From the NCBI GenBank assembly GCA_030447905.1, contig JAUJNZ010000004.1, positions 111,081 through 175,080 of the forward strand: DNA of 64,000 nucleotides. Direction: 5' to 3'. How positions within the stretch are numbered: the stretch's first letter is position 1; every line of letters begins with the position of its first letter. Below the pieces are notes generated by a model. The model did no database searches. It was not told the DNA's origin and saw only the letters and a list, made by a program, of their open reading frames with translations. Shown piece after piece: positions 38,606 to 48,320 of the stretch. The position numbers and the translations under genes are program-made. This stretch comes from Thermoleophilaceae bacterium. Lineage in GTDB: Bacteria; Actinomycetota; Thermoleophilia; Solirubrobacterales; Thermoleophilaceae.

Positions 38606-38938
38606 ATGGCCGCGGACCCCGCCGAGCCGACCGAGGACGAGGTCGAGGCCGCGCTCGCCGCCCTGTCGGCCCCCGATCGCTTCAGGGCCGCCGAGCAGCG
38701 GGTCGCCCGCTTCGTCCCCGAGCTGCAGCACATCCTCGGCCAGGCCCTGAGCGAGGGCGGCTGGTTCGACGAGGCGCACGAGGCGCAGCTGCGCAAGGTC
38801 GCCGGCGTGGCGGAAGAGGAGGAGCGCCTCGTCGCCCTGCGGACGCTGCTCGCCGAGGAGACCCGCCTCGGGATGCTCGTCGGCGTCGCGGTGGGCTGGG
38901 AGCTCGGCCGCGAGCTCGAGCGCGCCGACGATCCCTGA
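38606..38938 (+). CDS. Conserved hypothetical acidic protein
   Basis: This is a 110-residue, mostly helical, acidic cytoplasmic protein. Its C-terminal helix GMLVGVAVGWELGRELERA is Gly-rich and amphipathic. ATG 38606 (or GTG 38603 directly before) starts 14 nt after the rhomboid-like gene on the same strand, so the two are probably cotranscribed. I recognise no family. The central segment FDEAHEAQLRKVAG has no metal or catalytic signature. Confidence 0.6.
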   Translation: MAADPAEPTEDEVEAALAALSAPDRFRAAEQRVARFVPELQHILGQALSEGGWFDEAHEAQLRKVAGVAEEEERLVALRTLLAEETRLGMLVGVAVGWELGRELERADDP

Positions 38939-39012
38939 CCTCAAGACCCCCCAAGCCCGGACTCATCGTCCACGTCGCGCGCAGCTAGGCGGGCCGCCGA
39001 AGCTCCCCGCGC

Positions 39013-40612
39013 TCAGTACGAGGAGCCCGCCGGCTCGCCGACGACCGGCGATCGACCGAGTGAACGGTTAGACGAGCCTGTGGGGTCGCCAGGTGGGGCC
39101 GAACCAACGCTGGACGGCGGCGAGTAGCCGCCTTCTCCACCCGGGGGCAGGGGGCTCGAGTGGCCATCCCCGCCGCCGCCACCCGTGGAGCCGCCGTCGC
39201 CGTCGGCGACCGGAAGCGAACCGCCCCCGCCACCTTCGTCGCCGGATCCACCCCCGCCCGAGCCGCCGTCGGAGACGGTGACCGGGATCGTACCCTGGGT
39301 GCTCGAGCCGCTCGCCGCGGGCTCGTCGGCGGGCGCAGCATCGGTCGAGGGCGCGGAAGGTGCATCAGACGCGACGCGAGTGCGCGTCTTGGCACCCGCG
39401 GGCTCGGCGACGGCCGTCGGAGCCCCCGGCGCCACGCCCGCGAGCGGGGCGTCTTCGGCGGCCGTGACCGGCTCGGGCGCGACGGCGGACTGCGCGGGGG
39501 GCGGGGCCTTGGCCGCCTGCGCGGGCCGCTCCGGGGGTGACGGCGCCTGGGTCAGGTAGCGGATCTCGACCGCGCCCGCTGTCACCACCGCCGCGGCGAC
39601 CAGTCCGGCAGCCGCCTTGGTGGCGATCGCTCCGATCCCCGTTGTCAACAGCCCCCCGGCACCCCCGCCGCCGAGGAGCCCCCCGCCGAGCGCCGAGCCG
39701 CCGGCCATGGCCCCTCCCCCCCAAGCCGAGCCACCGGCCACCGTGGACCCGCCGACCATCCCCGAGCCCCCGGCTCCGGTCCGAGCTGCCGCCGCCCGCG
39801 ACCCCGAGCTTGCCCCAGACGAGCTTCTTCATGACCACCAGCAACCCGACGGGGTAGACGGCCGCCAGCGCCCGGCTCGTTCTCCGCAGCTCCGCCTGGA
39901 AGACGCGACAGCGCTCACACCCTTTGACGTGTCGGCGCACGGCCGGCGCGATCTTGGCGATGCCCTCCGCCGCCTCGCCCAGGTGGATCCGGACTTGATC
40001 GCAGGAGAGCAGGCGGGCCTCCGCGGCCTCGGCCAGCCCCACGCGTGCGCGGACGAGGAGGGACTTCACGCTCGGGACCGTGGTCTCCATGGCCTCAGAG
40101 ATGTGTTCGTAGGAGAGCGCGTCGATCTCGCGCATGAGGAGCGCGGTGCGCTGGCTTTCCGGTAGCCCTTGAACGTCGGCGATAAGGAGGCGGAAGTCCT
40201 CGCGGCGGTGCACGGCGTCGGCGGCCGTCTCCCCGCCTGCGCGCTCGAAGACGTCCATCGAGTCCTGTCCGGCGTGGGACGGCCGGCGCATGTGGTTGAG
40301 CGCGCGATTGCGGGCGATCCGGTAGAGCCAGGGGCGAGCGTTGATCGGCCGGTTGTCGGCGCAGATGGCGTTGTAGGCGGAGGCGAAGACCTCCTGCAAC
40401 ACGTCTTCGGCATCCTCGGTTGAGCCGAGCATGTGGCGGCAGAAGGAATGCAGGCGGCTCTGATAGCGCTGCACGAGCGCGTCGAAGGCGCCCGGGTGAC
40501 CGCGCCGAACCAGAGTGATGAGCTTCTCGTCGCTCTGCAGGCGGAGCAGGGGCGAACGGCCGAGCAGAGCTGGCGACGATGCCTTCGGGCTGGAAAGGGC
40601 TGAGGCCTCCAT
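39013..40612 (-). CDS. ECF-type sigma factor fused to zinc-anti-sigma-like, membrane and Gly-rich domains; one frameshift
   Basis: Residues about 30-200 are an ECF sigma factor: region 2 with DALVQRYQSRLHSFCRHML and DVLQEVFASAYNA, and region 4 with LSYEHISEAMETTVPSVKSL. Next comes HVKGCERC, resembling the H-x3-C-x2-C of zinc anti-sigma domains. The frame then breaks: the run of five C at 39767-39771 (plus strand) should be four to continue into the second frame, which supplies Gly-rich repeats, a transmembrane helix (AAGLVAAAVVTAGAVEI) and a disordered Gly/Ser/Pro exterior tail. Sigma and its membrane tether are thus one protein of about 530 residues. The frameshift may be an assembly error. 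Confidence 0.8.
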
Positions 40613-40736
40613 GAAGCGGAGCCGGTAAACGGCTTCGGCTGAGAAGACAAGCTATCAGCGTGGAAGTTTCGGGGTAGCGGGTGGATTACCTGCCCGCGCA
40701 AGCCCCCGCCAGGGCCACATAGACTCACACCGCATG

Positions 40737-40822
40737 GCCCGGGTGATGGAAGTGGCGAGACATGGGGGCCTTAAAAGCCCCTGCCCCGCTGGGGCGTGTG
40801 GGTTCGAGTCCCACCCCGGGCA
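40737..40822 (+). tRNA. tRNA-Leu (anticodon TAA)
   Basis: This is an 86-nt class II tRNA with long variable arm. Acceptor GCCCGGG pairs with CCCGGGC, discriminator is A73, anticodon stem GGGGC/GCCCC encloses CTTAAAA, and the T-arm has GGTTCGAGTCC. CCA is not encoded. It lies between the sigma gene (divergent) and the DUF4235 gene. Confidence 0.96.
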
Positions 40823-40910
40823 CCTGGCTCGCCGGTGAGCGGCTAAGTCTGTACTCAGGGTTAAGCGTGGCGGGGTGTTCGGGTCTTGGCCACGGGGGTA
40901 CAGCCCCGCC

Positions 40911-41186
40911 ATGAGGCTGTTGTTCATACCCTTCAGCGCGCTCGCGGGAGTTCTGGCCGGCGCCCTCGGCCGTTGGCTGTTCAGCGTGGTGTGGGGGGCC
41001 TTCGACGACCAGGAGCCGCCGGAGTCCGAGCACCTGCGGGCCCCCTGGTCGAAGGTGCTCATCGCCTCGGCGCTGCGAGGCGCGGTCTTCGCAGGCGTAC
41101 GCACCGCCGTCGATCGCAGCTCGCGACTCGCGTTCTTGAACGTCACCGGCTCGTGGCCGGGCGAGCGGGAGCCCGATCCCAGATAA
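40911..41186 (+). CDS. DUF4235 membrane protein
   Basis: This is a 91-residue protein of the actinobacterial DUF4235 type: hydrophobic helix (about 5-30, FIPFSALAGVLAGALGRWLF), acidic middle DDQEPPESE, PWSKVLIASALRGAVFAG as second helix, and the closing VRTAVDRSSRLAF. The role is unknown. ATG 40911 has only a weak ribosome site. It stands between tRNA-Leu and the SpoIIE-type phosphatase gene. Confidence 0.8.
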   Translation: MRLLFIPFSALAGVLAGALGRWLFSVVWGAFDDQEPPESEHLRAPWSKVLIASALRGAVFAGVRTAVDRSSRLAFLNVTGSWPGEREPDPR

Positions 41187-41332
41187 CGGCGGCCCGCTCC
41201 GGTTACGCCGTGGCTGGACCCTGGGCGCGTACGGCGCACGCCTAGACCGAGATCCATCGAACCCGCCCGGCGGCCTGCGCACCATCTGAGGCGAGCTGAC
41301 GGCTCGCCGAATGAAGCTACGAGGGCGCACCG

Positions 41333-43639
41333 ATGTACGAGTTCGTGCTAAAGGTCTTCGACATCGGCGCCGACAAGCTCGATATGGCCCTCATACGCCT
41401 GCTGACCCGCAGGCGGTCGCGTTCGGACGGACGCGCGATCCTCGTTGCCCGTCGGCGCGCTGCCCTCGTCGCCGTGCTCGGCTGCGCTCTGCTGCCTTCG
41501 GTTACGGTGGGGCTCGCCGTCGCGGGGGGCTCGTCGAGTCTCGGAGACGGCAACACGCGCGAAGGAACCGCCGAGGCCGGCGCGGGCATATCGGGCATGC
41601 AGAGCGCTCAGGGGCATGACGGTTATCAGCGCACCTCAGGTCGAGGGCACGCCGTCTCGGGGGCGCTCTCGCCGGACTCGCCCGCCCGCGGGTCCGCGCG
41701 CGGGTCCCCGCCGACTTCACGCGAAGGCTCCGACAGCTTCGGGAGCCGGCGCGTATCCGCAGACGCGGTGATGGCGAGCCGCCTGGGGGCCGCCCGCCCC
41801 GCTGGTCGACCGGGCACACGGCGGGGCAGAGCCATCCGGATTCGGCCGGGTCGCTCGGCGGGCCGCCGCGCGGCTTTCCGCCGGAGCGTTGGCCATCCCC
41901 GCCGTGGTAGCGCCCGACCTCGTGGGCGAGCCAGGGTCCGCCCTGCGAACGGACGACGAGCCAAGATCAGCCGTTCGAAGGCTCGTCGCCGAGCCGCCGC
42001 ACCGCACAGCCGCGTGGGGGACCGGATGCGCTCCGGTGCGAGCGTCCAGAGCGCCGGGCTCGGGCAAGTGGGCGCGCGCGCTCGGGCGGCGGACCGCCCT
42101 CGTGGCGGGGCTCGCGCGCGCGCCGCGGCAGCCGATCGTCCGGTGGCGAGGCCCCGAGTCGCACGAAGGGCGAGCGCCACAGCCTCCGGCGCGGGCAGCA
42201 CGCCACCCTCAGGCGGCGGAGCCGACGAGGCCGCCGGCCAGCTCGTCTTCCTCGGTCCGCTCATTCTCGACGGGCCCTCGGCCCGCCGTGCGATCTTCTC
42301 CGCCCCTCCGCTGCGACGGGTCTCCCTCGGGGGCACCTACGCCGATCCGGCCGGACGGGCCGTTACGGTCGTGCGCGGAGAGCCGGGGACGGCGGGTCGC
42401 TCCGGCCGTGCGGACAACTCTGGCGACGGTTCCGGCGACAACTCTGGCGACGGCAGCGGCTTTCGCTCAGGCGACGCCTCGGAGCGCGGAGCGTCGAACG
42501 TATCCGAGCCCCTGTTCTCGCCGTTCGCATCCGGCCCCCTCGCCCCCGTGGCCGATGCGGTCCCGCCGAGCCTGCAGTGGCTTGTCACCGCCCTGGGGGC
42601 GCTTGCCGCGCTCGTCCTCGGAGCTGCTTTGCTCGCGACGCGACGCAGCGGTAGCGCCGCCCGCCGGCGCCGCGCTCTGCTCGACGACGCCGGCTTGCTG
42701 CAGTCGGCGCTGCTGCCGCCGGTGCCCGCGCGCGTTGGCGGACTCGGCGCGTCGGTCGCCTACCGGCCGTGGCACGGACCGGGGGCCGGCGGTGACTTCT
42801 ACGATGTCTTTCCGCTCGCCGACGGGCGCGCCGGGGCGGTCCTCGGCGACGTCGCGGGACACGGTCGTGAGGTCATCGGGCGCACCTCGGGGCTCCGCCA
42901 CACCCTGCGCGCCTACCTCGAGGCCGGACTCGAGCCGCGCGCGGCACTCGAGCTCGCCGGTCGGGTCCTCGAGCGCGACGGGCTAGCCCCGCTCTCGACC
43001 GCGGTTCTCGCCGTGCACGATCCCCGGCGCGAGACCCTGACGTGGGCGAGCGCCGGACACCCGCCGCCGATCCTGTTCGGGGCCGAGGCCGACGAGCCCC
43101 TGACCGCGGTCTCGGTCCCGCCCCTCGGTGCGGGAGTCGCCACCGGACTGCGCCAGACCACGGTGCCACTGCCGCCGGGGTCGACCGCGTGCCTCTTCAC
43201 CGACGGGGTCACCGAAGCGCGAACCCGTGAGGGGCGCCTCGGTCGGGCGCGCCTTGCCGAGCTGGCCGACGACCTCGGAGACCGGCTCACCGCTCGCGAG
43301 CTGCTCGATCGCGTCAGCCGCGAGGCCACGGCGGTCAGCGACGACATGGCGCTGTGCATCCTGCGGGGGGCCGAGGAGGGCGACGGCGCCGTCGACCGGC
43401 GCGATCACGGCCGGGTCGAGGAGCTTGCGCTTCCTGCCGGCGAGGTGTCCACGTCGACCATGCAGCGCTTCCTTTGGGCCTGCGGAGTGGAGCCGGGCGA
43501 AGCACTCTCGACCATAGGCTCGGCGCGCGAGCTCGCGCGCTTGGAGCACGCCGGCGTGCTTCTGCGCGTCGAGGCCGACCGACCGTCGTCGGTCGAGATC
43601 TTCTCACTCGAACGCGCCACGCTCGCGCCGGTGTCCTAG
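41333..43639 (+). CDS. Membrane-bound SpoIIE/PP2C-type serine phosphatase
   Basis: This is a 768-residue protein. A short cytoplasmic N-terminus precedes transmembrane helix 1 (about 43-64). About 340 residues of Arg/Ala/Gly/Ser-rich, probably disordered sequence follow, with a repeat NSGDGSGDNSGDGSG near residues 362-380. Helix 2 is at about 412-435. The SpoIIE phosphatase domain (about 455-665) has the metal motifs GGDFYDVF, GDVAGHG, WASAGHPPP and LFTDGVTEAR. The last 100 residues may be an HATPase-like or regulatory remnant. Such enzymes dephosphorylate anti-sigma antagonists; the ECF fusion gene nearby is a speculative partner. The Arg-rich middle may hide compensating frameshifts. Confidence 0.8.
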   Translation: MYEFVLKVFDIGADKLDMALIRLLTRRRSRSDGRAILVARRRAALVAVLGCALLPSVTVGLAVAGGSSSLGDGNTREGTAEAGAGISGMQSAQGHDGYQRTSGRGHAVSGALSPDSPARGSARGSPPTSREGSDSFGSRRVSADAVMASRLGAARPAGRPGTRRGRAIRIRPGRSAGRRAAFRRSVGHPRRGSARPRGRARVRPANGRRAKISRSKARRRAAAPHSRVGDRMRSGASVQSAGLGQVGARARAADRPRGGARARAAAADRPVARPRVARRASATASGAGSTPPSGGGADEAAGQLVFLGPLILDGPSARRAIFSAPPLRRVSLGGTYADPAGRAVTVVRGEPGTAGRSGRADNSGDGSGDNSGDGSGFRSGDASERGASNVSEPLFSPFASGPLAPVADAVPPSLQWLVTALGALAALVLGAALLATRRSGSAARRRRALLDDAGLLQSALLPPVPARVGGLGASVAYRPWHGPGAGGDFYDVFPLADGRAGAVLGDVAGHGREVIGRTSGLRHTLRAYLEAGLEPRAALELAGRVLERDGLAPLSTAVLAVHDPRRETLTWASAGHPPPILFGAEADEPLTAVSVPPLGAGVATGLRQTTVPLPPGSTACLFTDGVTEARTREGRLGRARLAELADDLGDRLTARELLDRVSREATAVSDDMALCILRGAEEGDGAVDRRDHGRVEELALPAGEVSTSTMQRFLWACGVEPGEALSTIGSARELARLEHAGVLLRVEADRPSSVEIFSLERATLAPVS

Positions 43640-44037
43640 CCGGAGAGCGCGCCCCCGGTGGCGACCGTGGGCAACGACGGGGACGGGTGCTGGCCAAACG
43701 TGCTGACCGATCCTTGGGTGGTCTAGCTGCGGGGGCATCGCCGGCGTGACGCCGGCGCTTGCCGACGCGTTCAGCGGGCGTGAGACGGAGCCGCCCGCGC
43801 GAGGCGGGCGGCTCCGGATCGCCCCTCGCGGGCGGGCAGGGGTTCGCGCCTTTGAGAGGCTGGCGGCCCGAGCAGCGGGAGGCGCCGCATGACGCGGCAT
43901 AGCCCGGGCCTATGGCCGGATGGGTCGGCGCGCCGAAGCGGGCTTGCCACCGGTGCGGGGAAGATAACCCAAAGTAGTGGCCGCGTAAAGGGGTCTCTTG
44001 TGTCCGGTATTCGATGGGTAGGTAAGTCTGGGGGCGC
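43640..44037. other. 398-nt intergenic region with one strong hairpin
   Basis: No coding signal is seen on either strand. A perfect 12-bp stem with 5-nt loop (43787-43815, GGAGCCGCCCGC and its complement) follows the phosphatase gene and probably terminates transcription. The remainder (43816-44030) is less GC-rich near 43960-44030 and has several short stems. I compared it by eye with c-di-GMP, cobalamin and c-di-AMP riboswitch cores and found no match. Confidence 0.5.
43787..43815 (+). terminator. Strong 12-bp hairpin after the SpoIIE-type gene
   Basis: The perfect stem GGAGCCGCCCGC / GCGGGCGGCTCC has loop GCGAG. No T tract follows, so it may act as a GC-rich terminator or RNA-stabilising hairpin. 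Confidence 0.5.
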
Positions 44038-44970
44038 TCAGGCGTCCTCGGCCGCTCGCAGGGCGGCACCGTGGAGGATGTCGGCCTCGCTGACCACAAG
44101 CGCTCTGAGCTCGAAGGCCCGCAGCGCCTCGATCAGGATCGCCGCCCCCGCGACTATGGTGGGCGCGCGCTTGGGCTCGAGCCCCGTGACCTCGCGGCGC
44201 TCCTCGAGCGGCAGGGCAGCGAGCATGGCGAGCATCCGCTCGCAGGCCTCGAGGCCGAGCTCGTAGCCCTCGACGCGCTCGGGATCGTAGGGGTCGAGCT
44301 CCTGGTCGATGGCAGCGAGCGAGGTGGCGGTCCCCGCCACGGCGATGCCGGTGGCGACCGAGCCGCGCAGAGCCGGAGGGACCGCCTCGGTGAGGATCGT
44401 CGCGACATCGTCCCGCAGCGCTGCGAGCCCCTCATCGCTCGGAGGGTCGTCGTGGAGATGGCGGTCGGTCTGGCGCACGGCGCCGGCCTGGGTCGAGACC
44501 ACGAACGTCGGCTCCTCGCCGGCGATGCCGATCACGAGCTCGGTACTGCCACCCCCGACGTCGATGACGATCACTGGGTCTACCCCCGGCGCCCGGCGGC
44601 TCGTGGCGCCGAGGAAGGTCAACCGCGCCTCCTCCTCGCCGGTGATCGTCTGCACGTCGAGCGCGAAGCGCTCGCGCAGGTGGGCGCGGAAGTCGTCGCC
44701 GTTGGCGGCGTCGCGGACCGCGCTCGTCGCCACCGCGACCGTGCGCTCGACCCCCGCGGCATCGATCGCCTCCCGGTATCCGGCGAGCGCCTCGACGACG
44801 CGCTCGATCGACTCGTCGTCGAGGCGGCCCCTGCCGTCGACGCCCCGGCCGAGGGCGGTGATCTCCGTGCGGCGGTCGAGCTCGGCCACGGTTCCGTCGC
44901 CCACGTCGGCGATCAGGAGGCGGGTCGTGTTCGAGCCGAGGTCGGCCACGGCGATGCGGCGGGCGGGCAC
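44038..44970 (-). CDS. ppx: Exopolyphosphatase / guanosine pentaphosphate phosphohydrolase (Ppx/GppA)
   Basis: This 310-residue ASKHA-fold enzyme hydrolyses polyphosphate or pppGpp. Motifs are VADLGSNTTRLLIADV (residues 7-22), TSAVRDAANGDDF, TGEEEARLTFLGA, VIDVGGGSTELVIG and the later AGTATSLAA. The start is GTG 44970, which gives the family N-terminus; the longer frame upstream runs through the tRNA-fMet gene and is not credible. It is the short Ppx without C-terminal HD domain. Which substrate dominates cannot be seen. Confidence 0.9.
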   Translation of the reverse strand: MPARRIAVADLGSNTTRLLIADVGDGTVAELDRRTEITALGRGVDGRGRLDDESIERVVEALAGYREAIDAAGVERTVAVATSAVRDAANGDDFRAHLRERFALDVQTITGEEEARLTFLGATSRRAPGVDPVIVIDVGGGSTELVIGIAGEEPTFVVSTQAGAVRQTDRHLHDDPPSDEGLAALRDDVATILTEAVPPALRGSVATGIAVAGTATSLAAIDQELDPYDPERVEGYELGLEACERMLAMLAALPLEERREVTGLEPKRAPTIVAGAAILIEALRAFELRALVVSEADILHGAALRAAEDA

Positions 44971-45050
44971 GAGCGGATCGTAGGGCTCGATGGCGCCCGT
45001 TGGTTTTCGTTTGACCCACCGCGTGGCCGATGCTAAATTCGAAACTGCGA

Positions 45051-45124
<74 letters not shown>

Positions 45125-45133
45125 CTCTCGTAA

Positions 45134-45157
45134 AGCCCCGCTCCGGCGGGGTTTTCT
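45134..45157 (+). terminator. Rho-independent terminator of tRNA-fMet
   Basis: The hairpin CCCCGC-TCCG-GCGGGG is followed directly by TTTTCT. This is the clearest intrinsic terminator in the window and lies 10 nt after the tRNA. Confidence 0.8.
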
Positions 45158-45199
45158 GCTTTCCGGGTTAGCGGGGCTTGCGCGCCTTGCTGCCTTGAG

Positions 45200-45629
45200 G
45201 CAACGGATTGGGCAACACGCCGACGATCAGCCGGGGAACGCGAGTCGCCGGGGCGGCAAGCCGCGTGGCCCCGGCACCATGGTCGGGCGACCACCGAGGC
45301 GGGGGAAGGCCCCGCACGATCCCGCTCGCCACGCCGGCCGCGGTGGAGCTGGCGCGCCTCGCCGACCGTGGCCGGTTCGTCTGCCGCGGAGGACCTCGTG
45401 TTATGCGGCCGGCTCGGTGGTGCGCGAGCTCGACACCGCGACGCTCAAGAGCTGGATGCGACACTCGAAGCTCGCCACGACCGAGCGCTACCTCCACGCC
45501 AAGCCGCGACACTCCGACGTCGCCCGCCTCGACCGCGCTTTCGCGGGCCGGGCGGCCGAGGCCGACCCGCTCGCCGCCGTGCCCGAGTCTCGGAGGGTGC
45601 GTCTACAGGCAAAAGAAGCGGCCCGCTGA
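45200..45629 (+). pseudogene. Tyrosine recombinase/integrase relic (left end)
   Basis: Pieces of an integrase catalytic domain appear in two frames. RTIPLATPAAVELARLADRG (about 45310-45372) matches the region after the first active-site Arg. ELDTATLKSWMRHSKLATTE then YLHAKPR (about 45428-45510) matches the C-terminal box with the nucleophile Tyr. The segment between them, with the H-x-x-R box, is missing, so the gene is dead. It begins about 75 nt after the tRNA, the typical position of an integrase next to its att site. Confidence 0.7.
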
Positions 45630-45699
45630 GGCCCTCGGCGCACCCCCGCCTCGCGACGAGATGCACTTCCATCGTTTTGCGGTCGGTCCAGTTCCCGAG

Positions 45700-45850
45700 G
45701 GTGAGAATCTGCACGACACGATCCTGGACCGGCCCGGGACGGGAGGCGGGCAGGTGACGCCCACCTTCCATGCCCTTCGTCATGGCTTCGCGACGACGGC
45801 GAGCGCGTGGCGGATGCGACCTTCAGCAAGCCGCAGTTTCCCTGCTCAGT
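45700..45850 (+). pseudogene. Second integrase fragment (H-x-x-R box)
   Basis: The text VTPTFHALRHGFATTA at 45754-45801 matches the box II motif (H-x-x-R) of tyrosine recombinases. The frame degenerates on both sides. It may be the missing middle of the preceding relic, displaced by a rearrangement, or part of another integrase. Confidence 0.5.
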
Positions 45851-45860
45851 CGGACAAAAG

Positions 45861-45892
45861 GGCGCCCCGGCGAAGGCCGGGGCGCTTACCTT
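45861..45892 (+). terminator. Hairpin with short T-rich tail
   Basis: The perfect 10-bp stem GCGCCCCGGC / GCCGGGGCGC with loop GAAG is followed by TTACCTT. It separates the integrase relics from the beta-helix gene. Confidence 0.6.
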
Positions 45893-46014
45893 GGTGCAAG
45901 GTCGGGGCTAGAAAGGCACGCAAGCTCGCCCTGCGAGGAAAGCGCACTCGACTCTTACCGGGGCCGTGTGCGTGATACGGTCGCGCGCTCGCTAACGACA
46001 CGGAGAGAGATGAC

Positions 46015-47084
46015 ATGCGTAGACCACTTCTGATTCTGGCCGCCGCAGCGGCGACGCTGGCCGCTGGGGTCGGACCGGCTCAGGCCGCCCAGGAGGAGAT
46101 CGTCAGCTGCGAGCAGCCGGTCAGCGGGACCGTGAAGCTGGCCAACGACCTGGTCTGCACCGACACCGACGGCTTGGTGGTCGCTGATGACAACACGGTC
46201 ATCGACCTCAACGGTCACCGGATCTCCTGCAAGGGGAACGGGTACCAGGAGAGCTGTCAAGGGATCGCCCCGACGGGCGCCGCCCCCGACGAGGACCCCG
46301 ACAACGGCGTGGACATAGATGAACGCCGCAACGTGCACGTCTTCACGAGCGTCCCCGGGGCGACGATCGAGGGCTTCGACAACGGCGTGGACATCCGCCA
46401 GTCGGACAACGTCAAGGTCGAGCACCTCGTCCTCACCGGCCCGCCTCGACCGGGCCCCGCCAACCCGAGGCCGCCGAGCCACGGAGTGATTGTACGGGGC
46501 GCCACCTGCGGCGGCGGCAACATCCACATCGGCACGGGCCAGAAGTCCGGCAACGACGTCTCGAACCACAATCAGGGCATCGCGGTCAACGGCGACTGCG
46601 TCAGCGTCGTCCACAACCGCGCGCGCGACAACAACTCCACCGCCGCCTTGATCTTCGGCTTCCCGTTCATCCCCAACTCCAACGGGATCCTCCTCAGCAA
46701 CGCCGCCCACAACGTCGTGCGGGGCAACGAGGCAGAGCGCAACGGAGATGGGGACCTCACCCCCACGGGTCCGGACTCCGGGATTCAGATCCGGAGGAGG
46801 AGAGCACCGACAACCTCGTCACCAACAACGTCGTCAACGGGAACATGGGCGACGGGATCTCGCTGAGGCTCGGGGCGAACTCCAACCACATCGTCGACAA
46901 CACGATGCTGCTCAACGGCGGGCGACCGGAGCTCTATGACGCGGCCGGTCGCGGCGCCCCCGGAGGACCGCCCGGCAGTGAGCCGCTCAACGAGTGGAAC
47001 CGAAACAACAGGTGCCTGACCCAGAACGCCGAGGTTCCTCCCGGCACCTGCGAGCCCGACGACGTCCCGCCGGGCGAGGGCTGA
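46015..47084 (+). pseudogene. Secreted right-handed beta-helix (NosD/PbH1-like) protein, frameshifted
   Basis: ATG 46015 with GGAGAGAG upstream opens a signal peptide ending AQAAQ (about residue 25). The following sequence shows parallel beta-helix rungs typical of PbH1 repeats: DNTVIDLNGHRISC, GIEGFDNGVDI-like, NGILLSNAAHNVVRGNEAE. After SGIQIR the frame is lost near 46793 (GG probably GGG); the continuation NLVTNNVVNGNMGDGISLRL to the stop at 47084 is in the other frame. Corrected length is about 356 residues. Such proteins often bind or cleave polysaccharides; no catalytic residues are identified. Confidence 0.7.
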
Positions 47085-48320
47085 GCGAGGCCTGCGCCCA
47101 AGGCCGGGCTCACCGCCGGATTCGCCGAGATCCGCCCTCGCCGGTCCCCACGTGCCCCGCAGGAGTCCCTGTAAAAGGGCGGTCGCCCAACACGGCACGG
47201 TCTTGAGGAGGGGGACCTCGAGCAGGGTCCTGGCCTCCGCGGGGCGGGCGACGAGGTCGCGGCGGCCCTCGGCGGCCGGCGATCGAGGGACGCCTCGGCC
47301 GTGGTCTCGCCGAAAGTGCGCCCGCCCGTAAGCGTCGCGGGCGCGCTCGACATCCTCAGGCTCTTGCGCGCCGGAGACTTCCCGGACCAGACGCAGCTCG
47401 GCGCGCTCAGCCACCGCGGCGGGATCGACGGGCCGGGCCGCGGGCGCCGGGGCCCTGAAGTAGTTCGGGTTCGGCGGCAGGGTCTCTGCCTCCCAGGCGA
47501 CGGCGCCCGTCTCGAGCGAGAGCCCGATCAGCCGCTCGCCCGCCCCGCCGCCGCAGGAGAGCACGGCCAGCGACCCGAACGAGACCGGGGCCGAGGAGAT
47601 CAGCTCAGCGTGCGGTACCTCGTAGACGGCGTCGTCTCGGAGGTCCCAGAGGAGGGCTTCTCGATTCCCTTCGGGGCTCGTGCGCCGCGACAGCGGGCAG
47701 AGGCCATCTGCGGGGGCGCCGCCACCAATGCCGGTCCCGCCCGGAGCGCGCCGCCGCCAACGGGGGGTGAGCGCGCGGACGCCGCCGCTCACGAGGTAGA
47801 CCCGCCCGTCGCCGGCGCAGACCACGGAGGGCTCAGAGGCCGTAACCTGGGCGGCGATCTCGCGTTCGTAATCCGCCTCGAGCGGTAGCTCGCGCGCCCA
47901 CACTGGCTCTGCACGCGCGGCATCTGCGTCGAGCGACAGCCCGACCGCGGTGCTGCGCATCAGATCGCCCCAGACCGAGCTCACCAGCACGAGGTAGCCG
48001 CCGGTCGAGACCGCCGCCCGTGGGCCGATACCGCCTTCTTGGCCGGCGTGACCCCAGACGCCCGCGTTCACGGGTCATGAGGTTATTCCCCACCCCTCGC
48101 GCACGGGCACGATCGGCACGGCCTTCTTTCCGTCGGGGTAGACGATCGCAGCGCTCTCCGGTGCGTTTCCAGTAGTCGTTGGGGGCGTCAAAGCGCACCT
48201 GGAGGTCGGTGGACCCGAAAGCGGGGTTCGGGGTCCGGGTCTTGTCTCCGCCCGCACAGAGCATGACCCAGCCGCTCGAGGGCTCACTCGCGTCGCCGAA
48301 TAGGTGCTCGCTGAGGGTTG
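47085..48320 (-). pseudogene. Beta-propeller-like (PQQ-repeat type) protein relic
   Basis: The minus strand holds coding-like text in at least two frames. GWVMLCAGGDKTRTPNPAFG and DLQVRFDAPNDYW (about 48150-48300) precede a frame change to IVYPDGKKAVPIVPVREGWG, then from 48071 GVWGHAGQEGGIGPRAAVST and blade-like RLIGLSLETGAVAWEAETL. The last motif is that of PQQ/WD-like propeller blades. The 5' end runs into the integrase at 48318 and the 3' end abuts the beta-helix gene, so it is truncated at both sides. The exact family is uncertain. Confidence 0.45.

Noticed and set aside
43816..44036. Possible riboswitch or structured RNA downstream of the SpoIIE-type gene
   Set aside because: There are several stems, but I could not match the conserved cores of c-di-GMP, cobalamin or c-di-AMP classes, and it lies downstream of two convergent genes rather than before a start codon.
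46785..47084. Extension of the minus-strand propeller relic across the beta-helix gene
   Set aside because: The open frame continues, but its translation opposite the beta-helix is an antisense shadow; the plus strand carries the recognisable repeats.
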